Below, piece after piece: positions 1 to 5,298 of a stretch of 6,530 nucleotides of DNA. The DNA is from Bacillota bacterium (GTDB lineage: Bacteria > Bacillota > Clostridia > Clostridiales > Clostridiaceae): positions 1-6,530 of the forward strand of contig JAEZKY010000223.1 of assembly GCA_023435985.1 (NCBI GenBank). Reading direction: 5' to 3'. Within the stretch, counting starts at the first letter, position 1; every line of letters starts with the position of its first letter. The notes under the pieces were generated by a model. The model worked only from the letters and a program-made list of their open reading frames with translations, did not search any database and had not been told where the DNA came from. The translations under genes were made by a program, and so were the position numbers.

Positions 1-1530
1 AATTAATTTCAACTCAACTCCATCTACAAGTTTCCTACGTTCATTAACTTCCATATCTATTTTCCAACATATAATATAGTCAAATGTTTTATATGGGTGC
101 TCATGCTTAAATATATTACTTAATAAATATTCTACCTCTACTAACTTAGCTTTTCCTTTGTTGTCTAAACAAATCAAGTCAGTAGTTGACTGATGAGAAT
201 AATGAGCAATGCTATCTATTCCATTAATATTTTTCTTATATTTATCGTTACTTAATATTGCTGTTAATAATATTATAGCTTGGGCTTCATTATCAGGAAC
301 TTTTACAATTGGAATTCCCTCGATATTTAAATCTCTTAATTCTACAAATTGCTTTAATCTATTATTTAGCAACAAATTTTTTTCAGTAATATAACTTAAT
401 TCTTCTTCTTCTCTCCTCATTTTGAAGTATACATTTTCAGTTATTGACATTATATCCTCACTTATTATCTTCTTAACGCAATCAAGTATCCATTTTATTT
501 TAGGATCATCTTCGTTACTTATATTATTTCTATCGGCAGTTAATTCAAAGTTCTGCGAATTAACAAGAATATGAAAATGATGATAATTAGGATCTGATAT
601 CAAATTAGATCTTTTACTAAATGCAATAAAATCTTTTGCTAGATATACTCCAAATCTTGCTTTTAACCTCTCATTAGGTTTTAATTTACATACACTTCTT
701 CTACAATTATATCCTGACACTGTGCCATACATTTGAAAAGACACATATTCTCCATTAATATTAGTACTTCGATGATATGGTCCAAAGTGTCTGCAATAAT
801 TGACTGAACGTTTATATACTTTTTCATTAATATCCATAGGAGGATTTTCTTGCGGTGGAAAAAACTGATGAGCTCCTGCAATTTCTTCCTTAATATTGTT
901 TATTTTATCATTTATAAATATTCTCGGAGCTACCTGCATATTTTTAACATAATTATTTAATTCCTTAAATGTTGCAAATAAAGTCTTAAAACTCCCCCCA
1001 GCAGTAAACCATAAAATATAATCTTTCAATGTATCAAAATTAAATATTTTTTCAGGATTATCCATATTATATCCTTCTATTATAACAATAGTCCCATTTC
1101 TTCCTGTTTGATTTGGAATATCTTCAATAGTATAACTTGGAACAACATTATTACTCAATTTCTGCCATGGCTCAATCATCTCAGCTCTAAGTCTCTTATT
1201 TTCTTTTTGTGTTTCTACAATAATACGCTTACTTTTGAAAAATATTTTAGTCCCTAATCCTTTTTCGCCAATGCTCCGCACATCTTTTCTGGAATCCCCA
1301 AGATTAAAAAAACTATTTATATTATCTCTATCCATACCGCATCCATCGTCTTCAATCTCAATACAAAAAATCCCTTTACTGTTTCTACAAACCTCAATAT
1401 TAATATTTTTGCATTCCGCATCCATTGAATTACTTATTGCTTCCCTAGGAAGTTCTAGCGGATTAACTAAATTTTTAGCTATCTCTCTATATAAAGATAT
1501 CTCTTTAACTACTGGTATATACTCTTGCAT
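1..1530 (-). CDS. GHKL (Hsp90/MORC-like) ATPase with C-terminal PD-(D/E)XK-like nuclease segment, 3' end cut off
   Basis: The frame is open for 510 codons from ATG at 1530 to the window edge, so the C-terminus is missing. The start is fixed by GAGGTG 6 nt upstream. Visible GHKL ATPase motifs are the N-box E30-A-I-S-N34 followed by SMDAE, the G1 box E60-D-D-G-C-G-M-D67, and the G2 box I-G-E-K-G-L-G-T-K near 87-95. These build the Bergerat ATP site that drives clamp-like dimer movements in Hsp90, MutL and MORC proteins. A second region (about 110-345), ending in LVNSQNFELTADRNNIS at 322-338, could be an S5-like domain. Near the end, D451, then E465-V-E467 and a hydrophobic FDYIICW (483-489), resembles the D...ExK core of restriction-endonuclease-fold nucleases, with Glu in place of the usual Lys. 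Known biology: MORC/paraMORC-type ATPases occur in bacterial restriction and defence loci. Assignment of the ATPase domain is firm; the nuclease and the defence role are inferred. Confidence 0.85.
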   Translation of the reverse strand, partial: MQEYIPVVKEISLYREIAKNLVNPLELPREAISNSMDAECKNINIEVCRNSKGIFCIEIEDDGCGMDRDNINSFFNLGDSRKDVRSIGEKGLGTKIFFKSKRIIVETQKENKRLRAEMIEPWQKLSNNVVPSYTIEDIPNQTGRNGTIVIIEGYNMDNPEKIFNFDTLKDYILWFTAGGSFKTLFATFKELNNYVKNMQVAPRIFINDKINNIKEEIAGAHQFFPPQENPPMDINEKVYKRSVNYCRHFGPYHRSTNINGEYVSFQMYGTVSGYNCRRSVCKLKPNERLKARFGVYLAKDFIAFSKRSNLISDPNYHHFHILVNSQNFELTADRNNISNEDDPKIKWILDCVKKIISEDIMSITENVYFKMRREEEELSYITEKNLLLNNRLKQFVELRDLNIEGIPIVKVPDNEAQAIILLTAILSNDKYKKNINGIDSIAHYSHQSTTDLICLDNKGKAKLVEVEYLLSNIFKHEHPYKTFDYIICWKIDMEVNERRKLVDGVELKLI

Positions 1531-1551
1531 CAAATCACCTCAAAAAATTTT

Positions 1552-1578
1552 TAAAATGTGTGGTTATCACACATTTTA
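1552..1578. promoter_or_regulatory. Palindromic operator candidate between divergent ATPase and repressor genes
   Basis: TAAAATGTGTG at 1552-1562 and CACACATTTTA at 1568-1578 are perfect 11-bp inverted arms separated by 5 nt. The palindrome lies in the only spacer between the divergent ATPase and Xre genes, 22 bp from the ATPase start. Its right arm contains TAAAAT (minus strand, 1578-1573), a possible -10 box of the ATPase gene, and it abuts a possible -35 box of the repressor gene. Xre-type repressors bind such palindromes as dimers, so the repressor encoded at 1636 is the obvious candidate ligand. Because the arms and spacer sit so close to the ATPase gene, a leader hairpin is an alternative reading, but no U-tract follows on either strand. 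Confidence 0.6.
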
Positions 1579-1580
1579 TT

Positions 1581-1610
1581 TTGTTCATTTTATTACAATT
1601 AATACATAAT
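1581..1610 (+). promoter_or_regulatory. Possible sigma-A promoter of the Xre regulator gene
   Basis: TTGTTC at 1581-1586 and CATAAT at 1605-1610 are separated by 18 nt and would start transcription about 18 nt before the ATG at 1636. The -10 box has five of six consensus bases and the -35 box has three. The operator palindrome ends three bases upstream. In such AT-rich DNA, -10-like hexamers are common by chance, so this is tentative. Confidence 0.35.
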
Positions 1611-1635
1611 TATAGCGATTGGATTGATTATTATT

Positions 1636-1869
1636 ATGAAAAGGAACATTATCGGAAGAAAAGTAAGAACTATCAGAAAGACTAAAAAGTTAACTCAAGA
1701 AGAGCTTACCGCCAGAATTCAACTGAGAGGTCTAAATATTGATCGACCAATGCTATCCAAAATAGAAAATGATTCTAGAGAAGTTTATGATTTTGAAGTT
1801 AAAGCCATTGCTGAAGCTCTAGATATATCAGTAAATGAACTTTTTATTGACAAAATAAGTAAAGAGTAG
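1636..1869 (+). CDS. Xre-family helix-turn-helix transcriptional regulator (77 aa)
   Basis: This is a small single-domain DNA-binding protein. After MKRNIIGRKVRTIRK, residues about 5-70 form a Cro/C1-type five-helix HTH. KLTQEELTARIQ is the first part of the HTH, DRPMLSKIEN the recognition-helix region, and VKAIAEALDISVNELF the usual closing helices. The length is typical of stand-alone Xre regulators common in clostridia. I chose ATG 1636; an in-frame TTG at 1624 would add only MIII and has no better ribosome site (the Shine-Dalgarno is weak either way, GGA at 1621-1623). It is divergent from the ATPase gene, with a perfect palindrome between them, so it probably represses that gene and itself. 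No sensor, dimerisation or protease domain is present. Confidence 0.9.
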   Translation: MKRNIIGRKVRTIRKTKKLTQEELTARIQLRGLNIDRPMLSKIENDSREVYDFEVKAIAEALDISVNELFIDKISKE

Positions 1870-1909
1870 ATATAGAGTAATTTGGATTATTACTCTATAT
1901 CTACTCTTT
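1861..1909 (+). terminator. Long perfect stem-loop at the end of the Xre gene
   Basis: Positions 1861-1881 and 1889-1909 are perfect 21-bp inverted repeats with a 7-nt loop (TTGGATT). The left arm contains the last codons and stop of the regulator gene. The outer bases are AAAG...CTTT, so the hairpin could work in either direction, but the U-tract is short (CTTTAGTT), which makes efficiency uncertain. The right arm ends one base before the target duplication of the transposon, so the insertion did not damage it. Confidence 0.65.
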
Positions 1910-1914
1910 AGTTA
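1910..1914. repeat. Target-site duplication AGTTA, left copy
   Basis: AGTTA directly precedes the left 38-bp inverted repeat, and the identical pentamer directly follows the right one at 5227-5231. Five-bp duplications are the hallmark of Tn3-family transposition. The match is exact and sits exactly at the ends predicted from the repeats, so it marks a single insertion of the whole 1915-5226 unit. Confidence 0.85.
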
Positions 1915-1952
1915 GTGGTATCGCCAACATTTCCGACAAAGCCTACTTTAAG
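1915..1952 (+). repeat. Left terminal inverted repeat (38 bp) of the Tn3-family element
   Basis: It begins GTGGTATCGCCAACATTT and ends CTTTAAG, and it matches the inverted right end at 31 of 38 positions; mismatches are at positions 1, 2, 19, 23, 27, 29 and 33. The stop of the relic tnpA lies only 5 bp inward, the normal placement of tnpA in this family. The second base is T, where Tn3-family ends normally have GGGG. Confidence 0.88.
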
Positions 1953-1957
1953 CCATT

Positions 1958-2925
1958 CTATGGATCATTAATATTTAATGTTCTAAGCTCATCCGATTCA
2001 AAAATGCTTTTGACATCAAAATTATATTCTCCAAGTAAATTAATGTGTTCCCATCCTAATGCTGATAGCGTCAATTATAATATTAAGAGCACTTGTTCTT
2101 TAAAACTGATCTTGTAACTCTCTTTCTCTAAATTCTCCGCGTTTATCAAATAATATATTTCTAGCAAATCAATTCATAGCTTATCTTTTATTAAGTCCTC
2201 TCTAAATATGCTTCTAAGTTATTCATTAGTTATGTAATCTAATATGAAAATAATTTTTTCCATTATAAGAGAGCCTGTTAGATTTCCTCTTCTTATCGAA
2301 TATGCTATTCTTAACACATCGTCAAAGTTCTCATCAATTGTTTTAATTTTTATCTGTCCGTTCAAAATATTCTAAATTTTAATATATTCACTAACTTTTC
2401 CAACACATAATCTTCGGTATATCCCTAATTCTAGGTGCGAGTCAAAATCCTAAATATTTAAATCTGTTTCATAATAAATAATTTCGTCAGCTACATGCAC
2501 TACATCCTTTGCATTAATATTTATTACTTTAGTATAAAATGTATAGAATTGATCACTCACAAATCTATACATTTTGATTCCTTTATCAGTGATTAGTATA
2601 AACACCAACCTAAAGCTCATACCATCACTGGATGAAGTGATTCCATCCCCTCGAAAGACTGATAAAAATGATTTATTATAATAATTAACAAGTGTAGATT
2701 ATACTTTTTTCATAGCATCATCATTCATGCAACCTCCATTGTGCTGTATTAGCCATTTATCTATAATATATACCTGAAGTTGAATTAGTCATTTTTGACA
2801 GCCCTATATTAGTTCCAATCCCATAAGAGCGTCCATTAATATTTTTTCTTCACCTTTAGCTCATGCCCACTTGAAGCATGAATAAAATTTCTATAAAAGT
2901 CTTATCCACTTTTATACTTCCAAAA
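1958..2925 (-). pseudogene. tnpA: Decayed Tn3-family transposase, catalytic and C-terminal part
   Basis: Conceptual translation of the minus strand gives, in order, Tn3 transposase (DDE_Tnp_Tn3) landmarks: FIHASSG (about 2865-2890), GTNIGLSKMTNSTSG (about 2770-2815), MANTAQWRLH (about 2727-2757), GDGITSSSDGM (about 2617-2650), FYTKVINI (about 2516-2542), RRGNLTGSL (about 2268-2297), and LSALGWEHINLLGEYNF near 2020-2066. The stop is at 1960-1958, beside the left end. At least seven in-frame stops, several frameshifts and internal deletions interrupt it, for example after DLNI and before LSALGW. A family member has about 1000 residues; only the last third is traceable and the N-terminal DNA-binding part is gone. 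No functional product is possible. The right boundary is approximate. Confidence 0.88.
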
Positions 2926-3250
2926 GCGAACTATCTTTTTCATAATAAATTATAACAAAAACATTAGAACTTTTTTATCCGATTTCTTATTAATCTTAAA
3001 TGGACTATCTGTCTGTGCTACAATATCATACAATCTATACAATCAATTATACTTAATAAATACCAATAAACTAACTAGAAAATAATAAAAAACTGCATAT
3101 TGAATTATAGTTCAGTATGCGAATTTTATATATGTATGTTGAATTAATGTGATTTTGATAAAAACTATTTTTACGAAGTTGAAAAAATTAATGGTTTTAG
3201 GCCATTTGTTAAATATCAAATTTAGATTTTCAGTTTATTTTTTTATATTT
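2926..3250. other. Gene-free relic DNA between the two transposase remnants
   Basis: I find no coding region, RNA gene or family resemblance here. It probably once held more of one or both transposase genes, now too decayed to read. The only structure is an imperfect hairpin at 3095-3120, GCATATTGAA and TTCAGTATGC around TTATAG, with one T-G pair. It has no U-tract and no three-subsite layout that would make it a terminator or a resolution site. Confidence 0.5.
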
Positions 3251-3346
3251 TGTGAATCATTTACACAACATATGTTTCCACTAAGATGGAAACATATAAA
3301 TTTCGTTGACCAATACAACTTTGATAACAATTTAATTATAGTTTGA
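3251..3346 (+). pseudogene. Second Tn3 transposase C-terminal scrap, opposite orientation
   Basis: In a plus-strand open frame, the segment MFPLRWKHINFVDQYNF (3272-3322) matches the conserved C-terminal Tn3 transposase motif PLGWEHINLxGEYxF. The equivalent in the left relic reads LSALGWEHINLLGEYNF. It is followed about 80 bp downstream by a decayed Tn3-type end, the distance and orientation expected for a tnpA tail. The residues upstream in the same frame show no recognisable transposase sequence, so only about 30 codons can be supported. The enclosing frame (ATG at 3149) has no ribosome site and is not a real gene. Confidence 0.6.
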
Positions 3347-3427
3347 TAAATAACATGAAACCTTCACAAGAAAATAAAAAAACAACTACTATTTTCAATA
3401 ATTTCGAACTATGGTAACTTTTTTTTT

Positions 3428-3464
3428 ATTAACGGTAATTTTGCATAAATTGCAGCACTACCCA
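3428..3464 (-). repeat. Decayed internal Tn3-type end, same orientation as the right end
   Basis: Read on the minus strand from 3464, it begins TGGGTA, as the right terminal repeat does, then keeps GC, ATTT, AAAA and CGTTAA at corresponding places. With one single-base gap, roughly 24 of 38 positions agree. On the plus strand it starts ATTAACGG and ends CTACCCA. Alone this would be weak. Its place just after the plus-strand tnpA tail, as in an intact Tn3 element, makes it credible. Confidence 0.5.
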
Positions 3465-3500
3465 TAAAAGCAAAAAATAAATACGTAATAAGAAAATTTT

Positions 3501-3530
3501 TTTACACATACTAAAGATTGAAAGTTTAAA
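3501..3530 (+). promoter_or_regulatory. Possible promoter of the protease operon
   Basis: TTTACA at 3501-3506 and TTTAAA at 3525-3530 are separated by 18 nt, about 28 nt before the protease ATG. The -35 box is good (five of six) and the -10 box is poor. No other pair in the 95 bp between the internal transposon end and the gene looks better. A strong Shine-Dalgarno, GAGGTGA at 3547-3553, sits 5 nt before the ATG at 3559 and decides that start. Confidence 0.3.
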
Positions 3531-3558
3531 AGTTAAATTTAAATGTGAGGTGAAATGA

Positions 3559-4500
3559 ATGAGAAATATTAATTCAAAAGAAGTAAAATTACTTCCTTAT
3601 GAAGTACTAAAAATATCTTCTGAAACTATGGAAATTCCTCCAGGAGTAAAACTTGTTAATGCTCCAGCAGCGTGGGATAAAAGTGAAAAGGGTAAAGATA
3701 TTGTAGTTGCCATATTAGATACAGGTTGTCAAACTGATCATATAGAGTTAAAAGATCGTATTATTGGTGGACGAAATTTTACTACAGATTATAATAGCGA
3801 TCCAAATAATTTTTCTGATAATGTTGGTCATGGTACTCATGTAGCTGGTACAATTGCTGCAACAGAGAACAATCAAGGTGTTATAGGAGTAGCTCCATTA
3901 GCAAAATTACTTATTGTAAAAGTTCTTGGTGCAAATGGAAGCGGGGCTTATGAGTGGATTATAAATGGAATTAATTATGCTGTAAATTGGCGAGGTTCTA
4001 ATGGAGAAAAAGTGCGAGTAATCTCAATGTCTTTAGGTGGACCTGATAATATTCCCGAACTACATCAAGCAGTGCAAAATGCAGTGAATAATGACATATT
4101 AGTTGTTTGTGCAGCTGGAAATAAAGGTGATGATAATAGTCAAACAGATGAATTTGATTATCCAGGAGCATATAAAGAAGTCGTAGAAGTCGGTGCAGTT
4201 GATTTAAATAAAAAAATGTATCAACGCAGTGATTCAAATAAGAATGTAGATTTAGTTGCACCAGGAGAGGGAATTTTATCAACTTATAAAGATGGGGGGT
4301 ATGCAATACTAAGTGGTACTTCTATGGCAACCCCACATGTTTCAGGCGGCTCAGCATTAATTATTAAACAATGTGAAAAGGAATTTGAAAGAACATTATC
4401 AGAAGATGAAATTTATGCTCAATTAATTAAGAGAACAGATGCTCTTGGAAATCCTAAGCGCTTGGAAGGCAATGGTTTATTGGATTTAGCAAAAGTATAA
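3559..4500 (+). CDS. Intracellular subtilisin-like serine protease (S8, IspA-type)
   Basis: The 313-residue protein cleaves peptide bonds in the cytoplasm. It has no signal peptide and no membrane segment, unlike secreted subtilisins. The catalytic triad is Asp54 (AILDTGC), His91 (GHGTHVAGT) and Ser255 (GTSMATPH), with oxyanion Asn188 (AAGNKGD). The substrate-binding strand SMSLGGP is at 156-162. The N-terminus carries LLPY at 11-14, the LIPY/F motif of the short propeptide that blocks the active site in Bacillus intracellular subtilisins until it is clipped. The LIVKVLGxNGSGxYEWIINGINYAV stretch at 118-142 is nearly that of B. subtilis IspA (about 319 residues), as is Cys57 next to the catalytic Asp. 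Length and all motifs are intact, so it should be active after processing. It lies inside a Tn3-type element as a passenger, first gene of a pair with 4532-5041. IspA in Bacillus degrades cytoplasmic proteins in stationary phase; the physiological substrate here is unknown. Confidence 0.95.
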   Translation: MRNINSKEVKLLPYEVLKISSETMEIPPGVKLVNAPAAWDKSEKGKDIVVAILDTGCQTDHIELKDRIIGGRNFTTDYNSDPNNFSDNVGHGTHVAGTIAATENNQGVIGVAPLAKLLIVKVLGANGSGAYEWIINGINYAVNWRGSNGEKVRVISMSLGGPDNIPELHQAVQNAVNNDILVVCAAGNKGDDNSQTDEFDYPGAYKEVVEVGAVDLNKKMYQRSDSNKNVDLVAPGEGILSTYKDGGYAILSGTSMATPHVSGGSALIIKQCEKEFERTLSEDEIYAQLIKRTDALGNPKRLEGNGLLDLAKV

Positions 4501-4531
4501 GAAATGATATTTGAAAAAAGGAGACTTTAAT

Positions 4532-5041
4532 ATGGAAAATTATAATATGATAAAAGATATTACTTTACTTTTACAACGTGTTGATGAACTAGAAAAACGA
4601 TTAGAAGACATTGAAGATCAGGAATTTCCGAGTATTTTGAATACCAAACCCAAATGTGTTACTATGAAAAATGAAATTGCCACACTTAACAACAGCGATA
4701 TTCGAGAAATTAAAACTTCTTATGGTACTAATATTCAGTGGGATATGATACATGTATCTAGTACAATTGTCGTACATTCCAATGGCGCATTTGATACTAC
4801 TACTGTTTTAAAAGATAATTCAGGACATCGGAAATATGGAAACACTATTAACTTCGTTCTTAGATACAAAGATACTGATCATGAACTCCTTCAATTTTCA
4901 ACATTTTCAGGTAACTTTAGTCCTGGTGAAGAAAAAACCTATCCAACTACTGGGGTAAGTGATGATATTAAGAACAATTTTGAGCTTATAGAACGTGGAG
5001 AATTATATATTAGTTATGACTGGACATGTGGGAAACGTTGA
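4532..5041 (+). CDS. Unrecognised small protein: N-terminal coiled coil plus beta-rich domain, in operon with the protease
   Basis: I do not recognise this 169-residue family with confidence. ATG 4532 is chosen because AGGAG at 4519-4523 lies 8 nt upstream; an in-frame TTG at 4511 would overlap that site. Residues about 5-30 (MIKDITLLLQRVDELEKRL...) have a heptad pattern and should form a short coiled coil, so the protein may oligomerise. Residues about 45-165 alternate hydrophobic and polar residues with few helices (VSSTIVVHSNGAFDTT, TINFVLRY, LLQFSTFSG), suggesting a beta-sandwich. There is no signal peptide or membrane segment. The gene starts 31 bp after the protease stop with no terminator between, so both are probably co-transcribed. 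A regulator, inhibitor or substrate of the protease is plausible by context. The domain faintly recalls the beta-rich DUF6294 and BsuPI inhibitor families, but I cannot confirm either. Confidence 0.8.
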   Translation: MENYNMIKDITLLLQRVDELEKRLEDIEDQEFPSILNTKPKCVTMKNEIATLNNSDIREIKTSYGTNIQWDMIHVSSTIVVHSNGAFDTTTVLKDNSGHRKYGNTINFVLRYKDTDHELLQFSTFSGNFSPGEEKTYPTTGVSDDIKNNFELIERGELYISYDWTCGKR

Positions 5042-5151
5042 TTAATAATATTAATTACAGAAATGTCTATAACTTGTATTTTAAATAATAGCTTTAATTC
5101 TTTGATCAGATGAACTTAGACCATTGGATATAATAATCCATAAAATAGATT

Positions 5152-5184
5152 AAAGTGGATAAAATGAAAAATTTTATCCACTTT
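5152..5184 (+). terminator. Stem-loop terminator of the protease operon
   Basis: AAAGTGGATAAAAT (5152-5165) and ATTTTATCCACTTT (5171-5184) form a perfect 14-bp stem with loop GAAAA. The arm ends in TTT, followed by CTGTCTT, a modest U-rich tail. It lies 110 bp after the second passenger gene and 4 bp inside the right terminal repeat, so it would insulate host DNA from passenger transcription. Confidence 0.7.
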
Positions 5185-5188
5185 CTGT

Positions 5189-5226
5189 CTTAACGTAAGT
5201 TTTATCGAAAATGTTGGCGATACCCA
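5189..5226 (-). repeat. Right terminal inverted repeat (38 bp) of the Tn3-family element
   Basis: Read inward on the minus strand from 5226, it starts TGGGTATCGCCAACATTT and ends ACGTTAAG. It agrees with the left repeat at 31 of 38 positions and is directly followed by the AGTTA duplication. The first base is T instead of the usual G. Confidence 0.88.
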
Positions 5227-5231
5227 AGTTA
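5227..5231. repeat. Target-site duplication AGTTA, right copy
   Basis: This is an exact copy of 1910-1914, immediately outside the right 38-bp repeat. Removing 1915-5226 plus one copy rebuilds a continuous ancestral sequence running from the repressor's stem-loop straight into the spacer before the 5299-5988 gene. Confidence 0.85.
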
Positions 5232-5298
5232 GTAATAAACCTTTTACCCTGTTAGCAAATATCCTAAAATGATTTTAAATATGTTAATATATCATATA

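Larger units (their letters stand above)
1915..5226. mobile_element. Non-autonomous Tn3-family transposon (Tn4430-type ends) carrying a protease operon
   Basis: The 3312-bp unit is bounded by 38-bp inverted repeats (31 of 38 positions agree) and flanked by a perfect 5-bp duplication, AGTTA. The ends contain GGTATCGCCAACATTT and finish inward in TTAAG. This is close to the Tn4430-type end as I remember it (GGGGTACCGCCAGCATTT...CTAAG), though the outermost bases are GTGG and TGGG rather than GGGG. Inside, from the left, are a dead tnpA reading outward to the left end, about 300 bp of unidentifiable DNA, a second outward-facing tnpA scrap with a decayed internal end, then the protease operon and a terminator. 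I see no resolvase or integrase gene and no clear resolution site. It could move only with transposase supplied in trans. The assignment rests on three independent signs: ends, duplication and tnpA homology. Confidence 0.9.

Noticed and set aside
209..394. Open frame of 61 codons on the plus strand
   Set aside because: It lies wholly antisense to the ATPase coding region, has no ribosome site and its product is a low-complexity hydrophobic string.
681..881. Open frame of 66 codons on the minus strand
   Set aside because: It is an alternative frame inside the ATPase gene, whose own frame is continuous through this stretch and carries conserved motifs on both sides.
1235..1609. Open frame of 124 codons on the plus strand
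   Set aside because: It is antisense to the ATP-binding motifs of the ATPase gene and runs through the divergent control region; no ribosome site and no recognisable product.
3095..3120. Imperfect hairpin as a resolvase resolution site
   Set aside because: Only one inverted repeat is present, without the three-subsite arrangement, and there is no resolvase gene in the element.
3149..3250. Beginning of the plus-strand open frame that contains the transposase scrap
   Set aside because: It has no ribosome site and no similarity in its first 34 codons; only the later part matches a transposase tail, so it is not reported as a gene.
3504..3515. CATACTAAA as a sporulation-sigma (SigE/SigK) -10 box for the protease
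   Set aside because: It matches only the first four or five bases and has no convincing partner -35 element; the idea is attractive because ispA is a late gene in Bacillus, but the sequence does not support it.
3998..4306. Open frame of 102 codons on the minus strand
   Set aside because: It is antisense to the protease catalytic region; its Leu/His-rich product is what the reverse strand of AT-rich coding DNA gives.
1910..5232. Six-bp target duplication AGTTAG instead of five
   Set aside because: The sixth base on the left (G1915) is the first base of the 38-bp repeat; five bp fits both the repeat length and the Tn3 family rule.
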